From contig CAYLQY010000001.1 in assembly GCA_964386325.1 (NCBI GenBank), forward strand, positions 186,001-250,000: DNA of 64,000 bases. Reading direction: 5' to 3'. Below the pieces are notes generated by a model. That model had not been told where the DNA came from. It was given only the letters and a program-made list of their open reading frames with translations, and searched no databases. A program made the translations under genes and the position numbers. This document shows positions 1 to 8,942 of this stretch, one piece after another. Each line of letters opens with the position of its first letter. Position 1 is the first letter of the stretch. The stretch is from Anaerorhabdus sp964386325 (lineage in GTDB: Bacteria; Bacillota_I; Bacilli_A; Erysipelotrichales; Erysipelotrichaceae).

Positions 1-1
1 G

Positions 2-1690
2 TATTTAAACTATATATCACAAAATATTAATAATTCTAATCTGAATTTATTTAATTTATACACTGGATTAGTAGGCGCGGAATGGGATGGTCTGTATTTG
101 TATCAAGGATATTATCACTTCGCATCATTTATTTGTTGGTTTATTAACATCCCATATTATATATTCGGTAATGCAGGGTATATTGAAAATATAGCAGTTT
201 CTACATGGGGTTTGGGAACACTTTATAGTGTGATTAGCTCAATGTTTATAGTGGAAATTGTTCGTTATTTTAAATTAAAAAACAAGTGGTTTGAAATTTG
301 CTTATTAATTTTTACATTGCTTTTTTCTAATTTCTATTATTGGCGTGTGGCATTTTCTTTTTATGGAAATACCTTTCGCACTCTATTAATAACCATTTTA
401 ATATTTACTATCTATCGTTGGCTTAAAGAGAGTAATGAAAAAATAAAGTATTTAATTCCCTTTGTTGTAGGGGCTAGTTTAGCGTGTTCTAGTACTTCAC
501 TATTTATTTCATTTATTGTTTTGTATTCTTTAGCTGCCTATCTATTCGTGATTAAAAAGGAAAAAGCTTTTTATGATATGTCCACATTTGTTATTCCTTT
601 AGCAGTTTATACAACAGTAATGGTGGGGAAGAGTTCAATAGTAATTGGAGCAATTCTAGCTATTATATTTATTGCTTATTACATTTTAAGATACATTAAA
701 TTTTTCAAAAAGATAATAAATAATGTTCAATCTTTCTTCTTTGATTATGCAAAAGTGATTTTCTTCATAGTTGTTCCAGTAGCTTTTGCTTTGCTATCAG
801 CGTATGTTAATATTTTTAAGCCAGATTTTCTCATTGATTACGCCTACTATTTCCAAGATCATCAAAAATACGACATGGTTAAAGACTATTCTTTTAGATT
901 TTCAGGAATAGTTGACAATATATTAAATGTTATTCGATGGTTAGGCGTAGTTCTTATATTGTTTAAAGCATCAAGCAAAGAAGATAAGTTTATAAAAACA
1001 TTGTTTTTCATGATGATAGTTTTATTTATGAATCCATTATGTACAACTGCTGTAGCCTATATAATGGCATCCAATGTATTTTATCGAAGTATCGAAATAT
1101 TGTTTAATCCATTTACGGAATTATTAATGATTTTATATGTCTACAAAATATTTGAATGGCATAAAATTGGTCAATGGATACTAGAATTTATTCTCATTGG
1201 AGCAGTTATATTTGGACATTATTTCTCATGGAATAATGATCGTCTAGAAGGATTATATACAGTTTATCTAAATGGAGGTAAAGAAGTTGATCCTATTCTT
1301 AAACTTAAAAATGACGAGATACAGGTTATAAGGTACTTAAAACAAGTTATTCAGGATAATCCTATAGAAGGACAACCTGTTATTGTTTCGCAAGCCAATG
1401 GGCTAAGAACGTTTATTCCGGATGCTTATCAATTGATTACTGCACGAGACTGGTATTATCCACATACTCGTTTGAATGAAGAGTTTTATGAAATAGCTCG
1501 TTATCATTATAATTGGCAACCAGAAGTTAAAACTAATTATGAAGATTCATGTAAATATTTGAAAGAATATGATGTTGATTACATTATTGTGCAATATAAA
1601 GATAATTATAAATTTGATATTGCTAGTGATGCGTGTACAACGTTATATATGAAAAATTCAAAATATAAAGTGAAAATCGTAAATAAATAA
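2..1690 (+). CDS. Large polytopic membrane protein, GT-C-like, 5' end outside window
   Basis: The reading frame is open from base 2 with no stop, so the gene begins upstream of the window; 562 residues are visible. It has many hydrophobic segments followed by a soluble C-terminal region of about 170 residues containing IVSQANGL and ending in VDYIIVQ. The protein is a clear paralogue of the 687-residue product of 34556-36619: both have a YxxQGYY motif (here just after the visible start) and C-terminal VIVSQ / IISQS and DYIIV / DYLVM blocks. The architecture resembles GT-C-fold glycosyltransferases that work on the outer face of the membrane, but I do not recognise a named family. A TTG at 98 is an internal codon, not the start. 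A decayed copy of the segment at about 4-106 lies at 4306-4400. Confidence 0.8.
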   Translation, partial: YLNYISQNINNSNLNLFNLYTGLVGAEWDGLYLYQGYYHFASFICWFINIPYYIFGNAGYIENIAVSTWGLGTLYSVISSMFIVEIVRYFKLKNKWFEICLLIFTLLFSNFYYWRVAFSFYGNTFRTLLITILIFTIYRWLKESNEKIKYLIPFVVGASLACSSTSLFISFIVLYSLAAYLFVIKKEKAFYDMSTFVIPLAVYTTVMVGKSSIVIGAILAIIFIAYYILRYIKFFKKIINNVQSFFFDYAKVIFFIVVPVAFALLSAYVNIFKPDFLIDYAYYFQDHQKYDMVKDYSFRFSGIVDNILNVIRWLGVVLILFKASSKEDKFIKTLFFMMIVLFMNPLCTTAVAYIMASNVFYRSIEILFNPFTELLMILYVYKIFEWHKIGQWILEFILIGAVIFGHYFSWNNDRLEGLYTVYLNGGKEVDPILKLKNDEIQVIRYLKQVIQDNPIEGQPVIVSQANGLRTFIPDAYQLITARDWYYPHTRLNEEFYEIARYHYNWQPEVKTNYEDSCKYLKEYDVDYIIVQYKDNYKFDIASDACTTLYMKNSKYKVKIVNK

Positions 1691-1983
1691 AAATGAGATA
1701 TAACTATATCCAAATTTCGAAGTATTTTCATCTTGTGATTTCAACGGCGCATATCTCAATCCCTAGATTTGAAATTATTTTTTATTGCATATGTTATGCT
1801 TATCATAACTAGGTATAGAATAAGGTTGGTATTCACGAAATGTAGAATAAAGTCAGTCAGTAGATAAATTGTAAAGGCAAAGAAGATAAATGATAATAAA
1901 ATGATTATGTTAAGGAAGTAAATGATTCATATGATAATATTATGAGTGAAATGATGCATAAATAATTATTGGAGGTTTTATTG
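1691..1983. other. Intergenic region before the YfhO gene
   Basis: This 293-base stretch carries no convincing gene. It holds a small inverted repeat, GTTATG-N5-CATAAC (1793-1809), and a possible extended -10 element TGATAATAT (1932-1940) without a convincing -35. It must contain the promoter or read-through path for the gene at 1984, but I cannot place the promoter firmly. Confidence 0.4.
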
Positions 1984-4248
1984 ATGAAAGAATTTGTTAT
2001 TAAGTACAAATACCCGATTATTTTATTTATATGTATATCGGTAATTAGTTCATTTATATTTTTACCTTATATTTTTAGTGATACAGAGTTTGTTTTGGGC
2101 TGGGATATGAGGAGTTTGTATAGCTCTAATTTTAATCAACTTCGAAATATGTTACAGCATTCGGTTCAAACTGGAGAGTTTCCTTTTTACTCATGGAATG
2201 CGTTTTTGGGCAATGATTATTATTCAAGTAAGTTATTTTATTTTCAAGATATATTTGATTATCCATTTGCTTTATTAACAAATTGGAGTTTTTATAAAGT
2301 TATAATTATTCAAACTTATTTAAAATTTTTGGTTGCTGGATTTAGTTTTTATTTGTATTGTAAATTTCATAAGTATTCAGGAAAAACTTCAGTCATCGGT
2401 TCATTAATCTTTGCATTCTCTGCATATGGTCTTCAAACAATGATGCATCCTTTCTTCGGTTCTTTCTTTGTCTTCTTACCACTCTACTTTTTAGGCATAG
2501 ACCGATATATTTTCAGTAATAAAAAGATAGGCTATATTTTAATAACAGCTTTTATGTTTATTAATAACTATTATTTATTTTATTCAGTTTCAATATTTTC
2601 TGTTCTTTATTTTATTTTCCAATATTATTCAAAGCACCAAACATACAAAGGCTTCTTCAAAAGCGCTTTACCATTGATAGGTTGTTATTTTATCGGTGCG
2701 ATGTTATCGGGGGTTGTTGTAATTCCAGAAGTCTTGAATATTCTAGGCAATGAACGTGTAGGTAGTTCGAGTAGTGTGTTATTTTATGAAAGTTTGTTAC
2801 CTTATTTTGATTATTTTAGTGGAATATTTACACCTACTAGTGTACTTGCAAATCGTAATACTGCAATTACTTCAATTTATTCATATGTTTCTACAAATGA
2901 ATCGGTTATGGCTGTTTTCTTATGGTCTTCATCTATTACAACATTGATTTTTCCGCAATTGTTTTCAAAGAAAAACAGGAAATCAATACTTACAATATCT
3001 ATTGTTATTATTTCGTTATTTGCACTTATTCCATTTCTTTCTTCAGTGATGCATGGGTTTTCTGAACCTTCCTTTAGATGGCTGCAATCCCCATTGTTTT
3101 TCTTGATTATTTGTATCCTTCCTTTCATAGATAAACGAATCGATATTGATAATAAATTACTAAAAATTACTTTTTACACAGTCATTGGTTTACTAGTTAT
3201 TACGACCCCATTAATTGCAATATGTACGGGATATAATTTCATGTCAATGATAAGCGATTACTTATTAGTTATTATGTTCATTCCTACTTTGATTATTATT
3301 TATTATGCATTAGTCAAAAATAACTTCAAGATTCTTTTAGTGGGGTTAGTTATAGAGTTATCATTAGCTGGTTATTTTTCATTCATTGCTTCACCATATT
3401 TTAGTGAATTCTCAAAGGATACAATAAATAAAGTTCACCATGTATTGTTAGAAAAAGATGATTATAATAATTACTTATTAAATCTTGAGCCAAATAATCA
3501 ATATCAATTCTATCGTAGTTATGTTGATCCTAGTTCTGTATATTGGGATATCTCATTAAACTTAAATTTAGATTTCAACATCATGGGTTTAATTTCATAT
3601 GATTCAACATATGCAGCAAGCGCAAATGATATGAAGAAATTAGCTACAATTGAAGCTTATTTACCATGGACATTCAACATTCAAGATGATAATATAATGA
3701 ATCTAGTATCTACAAAATATGCAGTTGTTACAGATGAATCACAGGTCCCATTTGAGAGTTTTGAAAAAAAAGGTGAGTTTAATTATTTATTAATTTACGA
3801 AAATAAAAATTATGTAAATTTAGGGAAGACATATGGAAGTGCAATTTCATATGATGAATATGATGGGAATACAGATATTTTGAGCAAGTCACTAATTGTT
3901 AGTCAAGAAGACTTAATAGAAATTCAAGGCTATTTAGGAAAAACAGAAAATACATTCAGTACAGTTATAAGAAGGCAAAATTCACTCTATGCTGAGATTA
4001 CTGCAGATGAAAATGAATTTGTTCTTTTATCTGTTCCATATGATAAAGGGTGGACTGTTACAGTAAATGGAAATAAAGTAAAACCGTATAAAGTTAGCGG
4101 TGGATTAATGGGATTTCCTATTGAAAAAGGTGAAAACATCATTCAAATGAACTTCATACCATATGGCTTGAAGACAGGAGTTGTTGTAACAATAGTAGGC
4201 GCTGCTCTATTTTTTATAGCTGTAATTTCAAAGAAAAAACGAAACTGA
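1984..4248 (+). CDS. YfhO-family membrane glycosyltransferase-like protein
   Basis: A 754-residue YfhO-family protein. It has about a dozen membrane segments, an N-terminal outer loop with GWDMRSLY and SWNAFLG, and a C-terminal beta-rich outer domain with VPYDKGWTVTVNG. YfhO of Bacillus subtilis is the GT-C enzyme that moves a sugar from undecaprenyl phosphate onto lipoteichoic acid, with CsbB and a GtrA-type flippase; that role is plausible here but inferred. I chose ATG 1984 because GGAGG at 1971-1975 sits 8 nt upstream; a TTG at 1969 overlaps that site and is unlikely to be used. A second YfhO gene lies at 56719-59073. The LtaS-like gene at 4701-6563 fits a lipoteichoic-acid-linked role. 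Confidence 0.85.
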   Translation: MKEFVIKYKYPIILFICISVISSFIFLPYIFSDTEFVLGWDMRSLYSSNFNQLRNMLQHSVQTGEFPFYSWNAFLGNDYYSSKLFYFQDIFDYPFALLTNWSFYKVIIIQTYLKFLVAGFSFYLYCKFHKYSGKTSVIGSLIFAFSAYGLQTMMHPFFGSFFVFLPLYFLGIDRYIFSNKKIGYILITAFMFINNYYLFYSVSIFSVLYFIFQYYSKHQTYKGFFKSALPLIGCYFIGAMLSGVVVIPEVLNILGNERVGSSSSVLFYESLLPYFDYFSGIFTPTSVLANRNTAITSIYSYVSTNESVMAVFLWSSSITTLIFPQLFSKKNRKSILTISIVIISLFALIPFLSSVMHGFSEPSFRWLQSPLFFLIICILPFIDKRIDIDNKLLKITFYTVIGLLVITTPLIAICTGYNFMSMISDYLLVIMFIPTLIIIYYALVKNNFKILLVGLVIELSLAGYFSFIASPYFSEFSKDTINKVHHVLLEKDDYNNYLLNLEPNNQYQFYRSYVDPSSVYWDISLNLNLDFNIMGLISYDSTYAASANDMKKLATIEAYLPWTFNIQDDNIMNLVSTKYAVVTDESQVPFESFEKKGEFNYLLIYENKNYVNLGKTYGSAISYDEYDGNTDILSKSLIVSQEDLIEIQGYLGKTENTFSTVIRRQNSLYAEITADENEFVLLSVPYDKGWTVTVNGNKVKPYKVSGGLMGFPIEKGENIIQMNFIPYGLKTGVVVTIVGAALFFIAVISKKKRN

Positions 4249-4700
4249 ATTATAAATGAATAAAAGATATCATGTGTCTATTGGTATTGAATATTTTAAT
4301 CCACATTTAAACTATATTTCAAAAATATTAGTGATAATCAACTTAGTATGTTCACCCTTGAACTAGTCAAACTAGTGTAGACTATGATGGTTTGTATCAA
4401 AATATGTGAATAAATAGAATTATTTAGTGTCTGTAAATTTTGAAATATATATTTCATTATATATATTTTTGCTTATACGTCCTACTGTATTCGCGATAAC
4501 TATTGATTTTTTGCGAATTTTTCCAATGCCATTTTATAAATAAGATAATGGTAAAGAAAAATAACTAGAATTAAGTGAATTTAGCTTTCAAAAAAATATT
4601 GATGAAACTCAGTCATTGTTTTTTAAATAAATTATTTAGTAATATTCGCACTACAAAAGCTTTTTTATTATTCAAAGTAAATTTTATTAAAACAGTAAAC
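4249..4700. other. Gene-free stretch with a decayed gene fragment
   Basis: This interval separates the YfhO gene from the 3' end of the convergent LtaS-like gene. Apart from the 95-base remnant listed at 4306-4400, I see no gene. A 73-codon open frame over 4575-4796 runs antisense into the LtaS-like gene and has no recognisable features, so I treat it as chance. I did not find a strong terminator for either flanking gene. Confidence 0.5.
4306..4400 (+). pseudogene. Remnant of a second copy of the window's first gene
   Basis: The DNA from 4306 to 4400 aligns closely with 4-106 at the window start. Both open with TTTAAACTATAT and end in GATGGTnTGTAT plus TATCAA or CAA. Relative to the intact copy, a base is lost within the first 20 positions, further bases are lost later, and the frame then meets stops. 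Translated in pieces it gives HLNYIS, then DNQLS, then DYDGLYQ, matching LNYISQ and WDGLYLYQ of the first gene. This is a frameshifted fragment left by a former tandem copy; its remaining parts are gone or unrecognisable. The alignment was made by eye. Confidence 0.6.
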
Positions 4701-6563
4701 TTATTTTGTTGCAAAGTAATTTGTTTCAAGTATGTACTTCGATATTTCTCTTACCCGATCTATTTCAGAGATATCTTTTTGCGCTTGATTAAATGAGTAA
4801 TTGTTTTTTGGTATATACTGATTATTAACGGGATCATAGTAGAAATTGTTTGTTTGATAATATCCAACATTAGTAAAGAATCTACCACTATAATTAGGAT
4901 CTAGAATATCATTACCGACTATTGTTTTTTGATCGTAATTAATACCGAATAAGTTGTATAGAGTAGGAGCTATATCAAGGATAGAAGAAACTGTTAAGTT
5001 TATTTCAGAAGGTAAATCACTATTGTAAATAATAAGGGGATTTGCACCATAATGTTTTAATTCTGGTACAGTAATAGATTCTTTACCTACAAGTGTTGCA
5101 ACATTTTTAATATTATTTTCATAGAGATAATCGCCTTTAATCAAGTGATCCCCATAAACCACAATAACTGTATCTTCGTAACGTCCTGCATGACTAGAAA
5201 CTTCAAGAAAAGACGCAATAGAGCGATCTAAATCCATCGTTTTGCACATGATTGTGATATATTCCATACCTAGAGTAGGATACTTAGCCATGACTTCTTT
5301 TTTGTATTGAGAAATACTTGGGTCATAATCAGGAGTACTGTAAGGCTGATGGCCGCTAAAGGTTATCCAAAAAGATAAATACTTAGGGTTTTCAAGAAGA
5401 ATATACTTCATTGCTTCGAGGGTGGTTGAATCAGTAGATTCTGTGTCAATTCCCAATGCAAACGAATCAAAAAACTCATATCCTAAAGCAGGTAGAAATT
5501 GAGAGCGATTATAGAATTCACCAAAGTTATTGTGAAATGCATAAGATTTATATCCATTTTGAGAAAAAAGTTTAGCAAGTGTCGTAGGAAACTCATTAGA
5601 TAAGTATTTAAAAGCACTAGAATAACCTTCCGATTCAGGGACAATACTTATATTAGCAAGAAACTCAGCGTCACTAGTAGACCCTGGTAATAATGGAGCA
5701 TTAAAATTTTCAAAATATAAACCTTCAGTTTTTAGCTTGTATAGGGTTGGTGTTAATTCGGGGTCGATGAAAGCATTGGTAAGAGACTCGGCTTGAATTA
5801 TAAATAAACTTTTGTTCTTTAATAGTCCTGTATAGTCATTAGGTAGCATCACTAGTTTATTATTTAAATAATCATCAATTTCATCTATCTTGTCACCTGA
5901 TGATACTGATTTGAATAGTGTTTGGATATCACGATATAATAGTGTTGTTGGTCCAAATGATTTGACAAATTTAGAAGTAGAAGAAACAGAATCATAGATG
6001 TAGTAGTCAGATTTATAAACTTGGAATGGATCAACATCATTAATTTTATTTAAATCTGAGTTGAATGTGATGAAAAGCAGAGTACTAATAACTATTGAAG
6101 TAATACCAAAAGCCAATTTGTATCTATATGATTTGTAATTTTTATTTGTTTTATAAGAAATAATAAATAATATAAGAAAAATAAGTTGGAAAATAAATAC
6201 AGAAATAATAATAATTATATCACTGAGTCTAACAAGTTCAAATGCACTACTTAAAGACAAAGATAATTCCTTCTTGAATGCAAATGCTGTTGCTAGACGA
6301 TAATAATAAGAGAATCCACGATAATATACAGTTTGAGATACGAGGTAGATTGCATAGATAAATGAAATTATCGAGCCAAAAATCATATTCCATTTCTTAG
6401 GTATGAAAATTAAAAAAGCTGTAACAAAAAAGAGAAATGCTAAAAATATAAGAATTTCGAAAGATGTGAATGACTCCTTAAAGTAAAAACGAACACAAGT
6501 TAATAATAAGAATGTAGAAATTATATAGATTATATTGATAATTGTAGAATTAAATTTTTTCAT
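4701..6563 (-). CDS. LtaS-family sulfatase-fold phosphoglycerol (or phosphoethanolamine) transferase-like enzyme
   Basis: A 620-residue protein with five N-terminal membrane segments followed by an extracellular sulfatase-fold domain, the layout of lipoteichoic acid synthase LtaS. The metal and catalytic residues are present: Glu259 in IIQAES, the threonine nucleophile Thr296 in GSTSDAEF, the SGHQPY motif, and Asp472-His473 in VYGDHL. The family moves phosphoglycerol from phosphatidylglycerol onto a growing chain outside the cell; some members transfer phosphoethanolamine to sugars instead, and sequence alone does not decide. It is transcribed opposite to its neighbours from its own promoter at 6596-6624. 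AGGA lies about 11 nt upstream of ATG. Length is normal for the family. Confidence 0.87.
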   Translation of the reverse strand: MKKFNSTIINIIYIISTFLLLTCVRFYFKESFTSFEILIFLAFLFFVTAFLIFIPKKWNMIFGSIISFIYAIYLVSQTVYYRGFSYYYRLATAFAFKKELSLSLSSAFELVRLSDIIIIISVFIFQLIFLILFIISYKTNKNYKSYRYKLAFGITSIVISTLLFITFNSDLNKINDVDPFQVYKSDYYIYDSVSSTSKFVKSFGPTTLLYRDIQTLFKSVSSGDKIDEIDDYLNNKLVMLPNDYTGLLKNKSLFIIQAESLTNAFIDPELTPTLYKLKTEGLYFENFNAPLLPGSTSDAEFLANISIVPESEGYSSAFKYLSNEFPTTLAKLFSQNGYKSYAFHNNFGEFYNRSQFLPALGYEFFDSFALGIDTESTDSTTLEAMKYILLENPKYLSFWITFSGHQPYSTPDYDPSISQYKKEVMAKYPTLGMEYITIMCKTMDLDRSIASFLEVSSHAGRYEDTVIVVYGDHLIKGDYLYENNIKNVATLVGKESITVPELKHYGANPLIIYNSDLPSEINLTVSSILDIAPTLYNLFGINYDQKTIVGNDILDPNYSGRFFTNVGYYQTNNFYYDPVNNQYIPKNNYSFNQAQKDISEIDRVREISKYILETNYFATK

Positions 6564-6595
6564 GGGTTTTCACAAGTCCTTTCAATACATTAATA

Positions 6596-6624
6596 AGTAT
6601 AATCAAAAAACATGAAAATGTTGA
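6596..6624 (-). promoter_or_regulatory. Candidate promoter of the LtaS-like gene
   Basis: On the minus strand a -35 TCAACA (6624-6619) and a -10 TATACT (6601-6596) are separated by exactly 17 nt. The -10 lies about 33 nt before the start codon of the LtaS-like gene. Pattern match only. Confidence 0.5.
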
Positions 6625-6716
6625 GATAAATTTACAATTATAGAGTGAAATTTTATTTCGCGATTATTGTTAAATAAAGCTTATAGGTGATAAAATTCAG
6701 TTATGCTCAACAGAAA

Positions 6717-6746
6717 TTGGCGAACATGGTTAAATTATGCTATTAT
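6717..6746 (+). promoter_or_regulatory. Candidate promoter of the first polysaccharide operon
   Basis: TTGGCG (6717-6722) and TATTAT (6741-6746) are separated by 18 nt and lie 26 nt upstream of the UDP-glucose dehydrogenase start. It diverges from the LtaS-like promoter in a 209-base intergenic region. Pattern match only. Confidence 0.45.
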
Positions 6747-6772
6747 TAAACTGTACTTAGGAGACAAATATT

Positions 6773-7939
6773 ATGAAAATTACGGTTGTAGGAACAGGAT
6801 ATGTAGGATTATCAATTGCTACACTTTTATCTCAAAATAATGAAGTTGTTGCATTGGATGTGATTAGCAAGAAAGTAGACTTATTGAATCAGCGTAAATC
6901 ACCAATTGTTGATGAAGAAATAGAACGCTTCTTTATGTCTAAAGAATTGAATTTATTTGCGACCTTGGACAAGAAAAAAGCTTATGAAAATGCGGAATAT
7001 GTAGTAATTGCAACTCCAACAAACTATGATTCAGAGAAAAATTTCTTCGATACTAGTTCTGTGGAATCGGTAATTGAAGATGTATTATGTTATAACCCTA
7101 ATGTTACAATCATCATCAAATCGACGGTTCCAGTTGGATATACTGAAAGTGTTAAAAAAAAGTATGGAATTAAGAATATTATTTTTTCGCCAGAGTTTTT
7201 ACGTGAGGGGAAAGCACTATATGACAATTTGTATCCATCTAGAATCATTGTTGGTGAAGATAACGAAAAGGGACATATATTTGGTGAGTTGTTGAAAGCA
7301 GCTTCTCTAAAGCAAGACACCTCATTGTTGTATACTAACAATACTGAAGCTGAAGCGATAAAGCTTTTTAGTAATACATTTTTAGCCTTGCGAGTTGCAT
7401 ATTTTAATGAATTAGATACCTATGCAGAGATTAGAGGGTTAGACACAAAACAAATAATTGAAGGTGTCTGTTTGGATCCGAGAATTGGGAATTACTATAA
7501 TAATCCTTCTTTTGGTTATGGTGGATATTGCTTGCCGAAAGATACAAAACAGTTACTTGCAAATTACAACGATGTTCCACAGAATATTATGTCTGCAGTG
7601 GTTGATGCAAATCGCACAAGAAAAGATCATATAGCAGAAATGATATGTAAGAGAAATCCTAAGATAGTTGGTATTTATCGTCTTGTAATGAAAGCAAATA
7701 GTGATAATTTCCGTGCATCTTCAATACAAGGAATCATGAAGAGAATTAAGGCAAAAGGTATAGAGGTAGTTGTTTACGAACCTACACTAAAAGAATTGCA
7801 ATTCTATAATTCAAGAGTTATTCATGATTTAGAAGAATTTAAAGAAATGGTCGATGTAATTGTAACAAATAGAATGAGTGATGAATTAGATGATGTAAAA
7901 TCAAAGATTTATACACGTGATTTATATTGTAAGGACTAA
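6773..7939 (+). CDS. ugd: UDP-glucose 6-dehydrogenase (Ugd-type)
   Basis: This enzyme oxidises UDP-glucose to UDP-glucuronic acid in the cytoplasm with NAD. The 388-residue length is typical of the short Gram-negative and streptococcal-type Ugd. The sequence starts with the NAD-binding motif GTGYVGL, has STVPVGYT and SPEFLREG in the middle, and the catalytic cysteine Cys253 in GYGGYCLPKD. The start is fixed by AGGAG upstream of ATG 6773. It is the first gene of the operon running to 18705, so glucuronic acid is a likely component of that repeat unit. A related UDP-ManNAc dehydrogenase lies at 21111-22331; the LREG motif and overall pattern place this one with UDP-glucose enzymes. Confidence 0.92.
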   Translation: MKITVVGTGYVGLSIATLLSQNNEVVALDVISKKVDLLNQRKSPIVDEEIERFFMSKELNLFATLDKKKAYENAEYVVIATPTNYDSEKNFFDTSSVESVIEDVLCYNPNVTIIIKSTVPVGYTESVKKKYGIKNIIFSPEFLREGKALYDNLYPSRIIVGEDNEKGHIFGELLKAASLKQDTSLLYTNNTEAEAIKLFSNTFLALRVAYFNELDTYAEIRGLDTKQIIEGVCLDPRIGNYYNNPSFGYGGYCLPKDTKQLLANYNDVPQNIMSAVVDANRTRKDHIAEMICKRNPKIVGIYRLVMKANSDNFRASSIQGIMKRIKAKGIEVVVYEPTLKELQFYNSRVIHDLEEFKEMVDVIVTNRMSDELDDVKSKIYTRDLYCKD

Positions 7940-7940
7940 T

Positions 7941-8942
7941 ATGATGAAGGTTAGAAATTTAACAGTAGATATTTTAAGAGTTATTGGTATATTACTCGTT
8001 ATTATGGCTCATTGTGGGTTTCCAAATACAATTTTTGAGTTGCGAACATTTGATGTAGTTTTACTTGTATTTGTTTCGGGTATATCTTATTTCTTAACTT
8101 CCCAAAGTAAAACTGAAAAATATTTTTCATATATTTTAAAAAGGTTCAAAAGACTGGTCATACCTGTATGGTTATTTTTGTTTTTTTTCTTTTTTTCTTC
8201 ACTTTTGATTGGAAAACTATCTTTCTCACCATATGCTATTTTGACTTCGTTTGCATTATTATCAGGGATTGGTTATATTTGGATTTTTAGAGTATTTTTT
8301 GTTAGTGCCATTATTAGTCCAATTATTAAGAAATTATTTGAGAGAATGAATTTTTTTTGGTTAATAATTATCATTACATTTTTATTGATAGGAAATGATA
8401 TTTTATATAATTTAATAAATATAAATTTGAGTGAAGGTGTGATTAAATCATTGCTAGAATTGTTTTTTGTATTTACAATAGGGTATTCTATTCCACTGAT
8501 TGTTGGAATAAAATGGCTGAAATTTAGTAATAAAGAAAAAGTAATTGTTTGTTGCTATTTTATTTTTATGTTTGCTGTAAGTGGAATTATTTTACATTTT
8601 CCATCAATCCAAGTCTTTAAATATCCTCCACAGTTTTACTATATTGTATATGGTTTAATGGTAGGAACATTATTATATGAATTGATAGATAGAATTAGCA
8701 TAAGAAATATGAAATTGTGCGAACCAATTTCATGGATTTCAAAACATTCAATGACAATTTATTTATGGCATGTAGTGATAATAACTCTAGGGGGAAATTA
8801 TTTTCCTTTGTATGGTAGCCTAAACTATTGGATTAGATATCTGATAATTTTGACCTTATCCACTTTATTATGCATAATCCAAGTCTCTATAAAATTAAGA
8901 ATTACAGAATATTTAGGTAGAAAAAGGAGAATTTATGAGTAA
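7941..8942 (+). CDS. Acyltransferase-3 family membrane protein
   Basis: A 333-residue polytopic protein of the acyltransferase-3 (OafA/NodX-like) family, with about ten membrane segments. The N-terminal block LTVDILRVIGILLVIMAH carries the family's conserved Asp/Arg and His, which is thought to take part in acyl transfer. Members O-acetylate sugars or carry acyl groups across the membrane, so O-acetylation of the repeat unit is the likely role. The start lies 1 nt after the upstream stop; AAGG at 7931-7934 serves ATG 7941 or the next codon, ATG 7944. The 3' end overlaps the next gene by 8 nt, suggesting translational coupling. Confidence 0.82.
   Translation: MMKVRNLTVDILRVIGILLVIMAHCGFPNTIFELRTFDVVLLVFVSGISYFLTSQSKTEKYFSYILKRFKRLVIPVWLFLFFFFFSSLLIGKLSFSPYAILTSFALLSGIGYIWIFRVFFVSAIISPIIKKLFERMNFFWLIIIITFLLIGNDILYNLININLSEGVIKSLLELFFVFTIGYSIPLIVGIKWLKFSNKEKVIVCCYFIFMFAVSGIILHFPSIQVFKYPPQFYYIVYGLMVGTLLYELIDRISIRNMKLCEPISWISKHSMTIYLWHVVIITLGGNYFPLYGSLNYWIRYLIILTLSTLLCIIQVSIKLRITEYLGRKRRIYE

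Noticed and set aside
4575..4796. 73-codon open frame on the plus strand
   Set aside because: Runs into the antisense of the LtaS-like gene, has no ribosome site and no recognisable feature.
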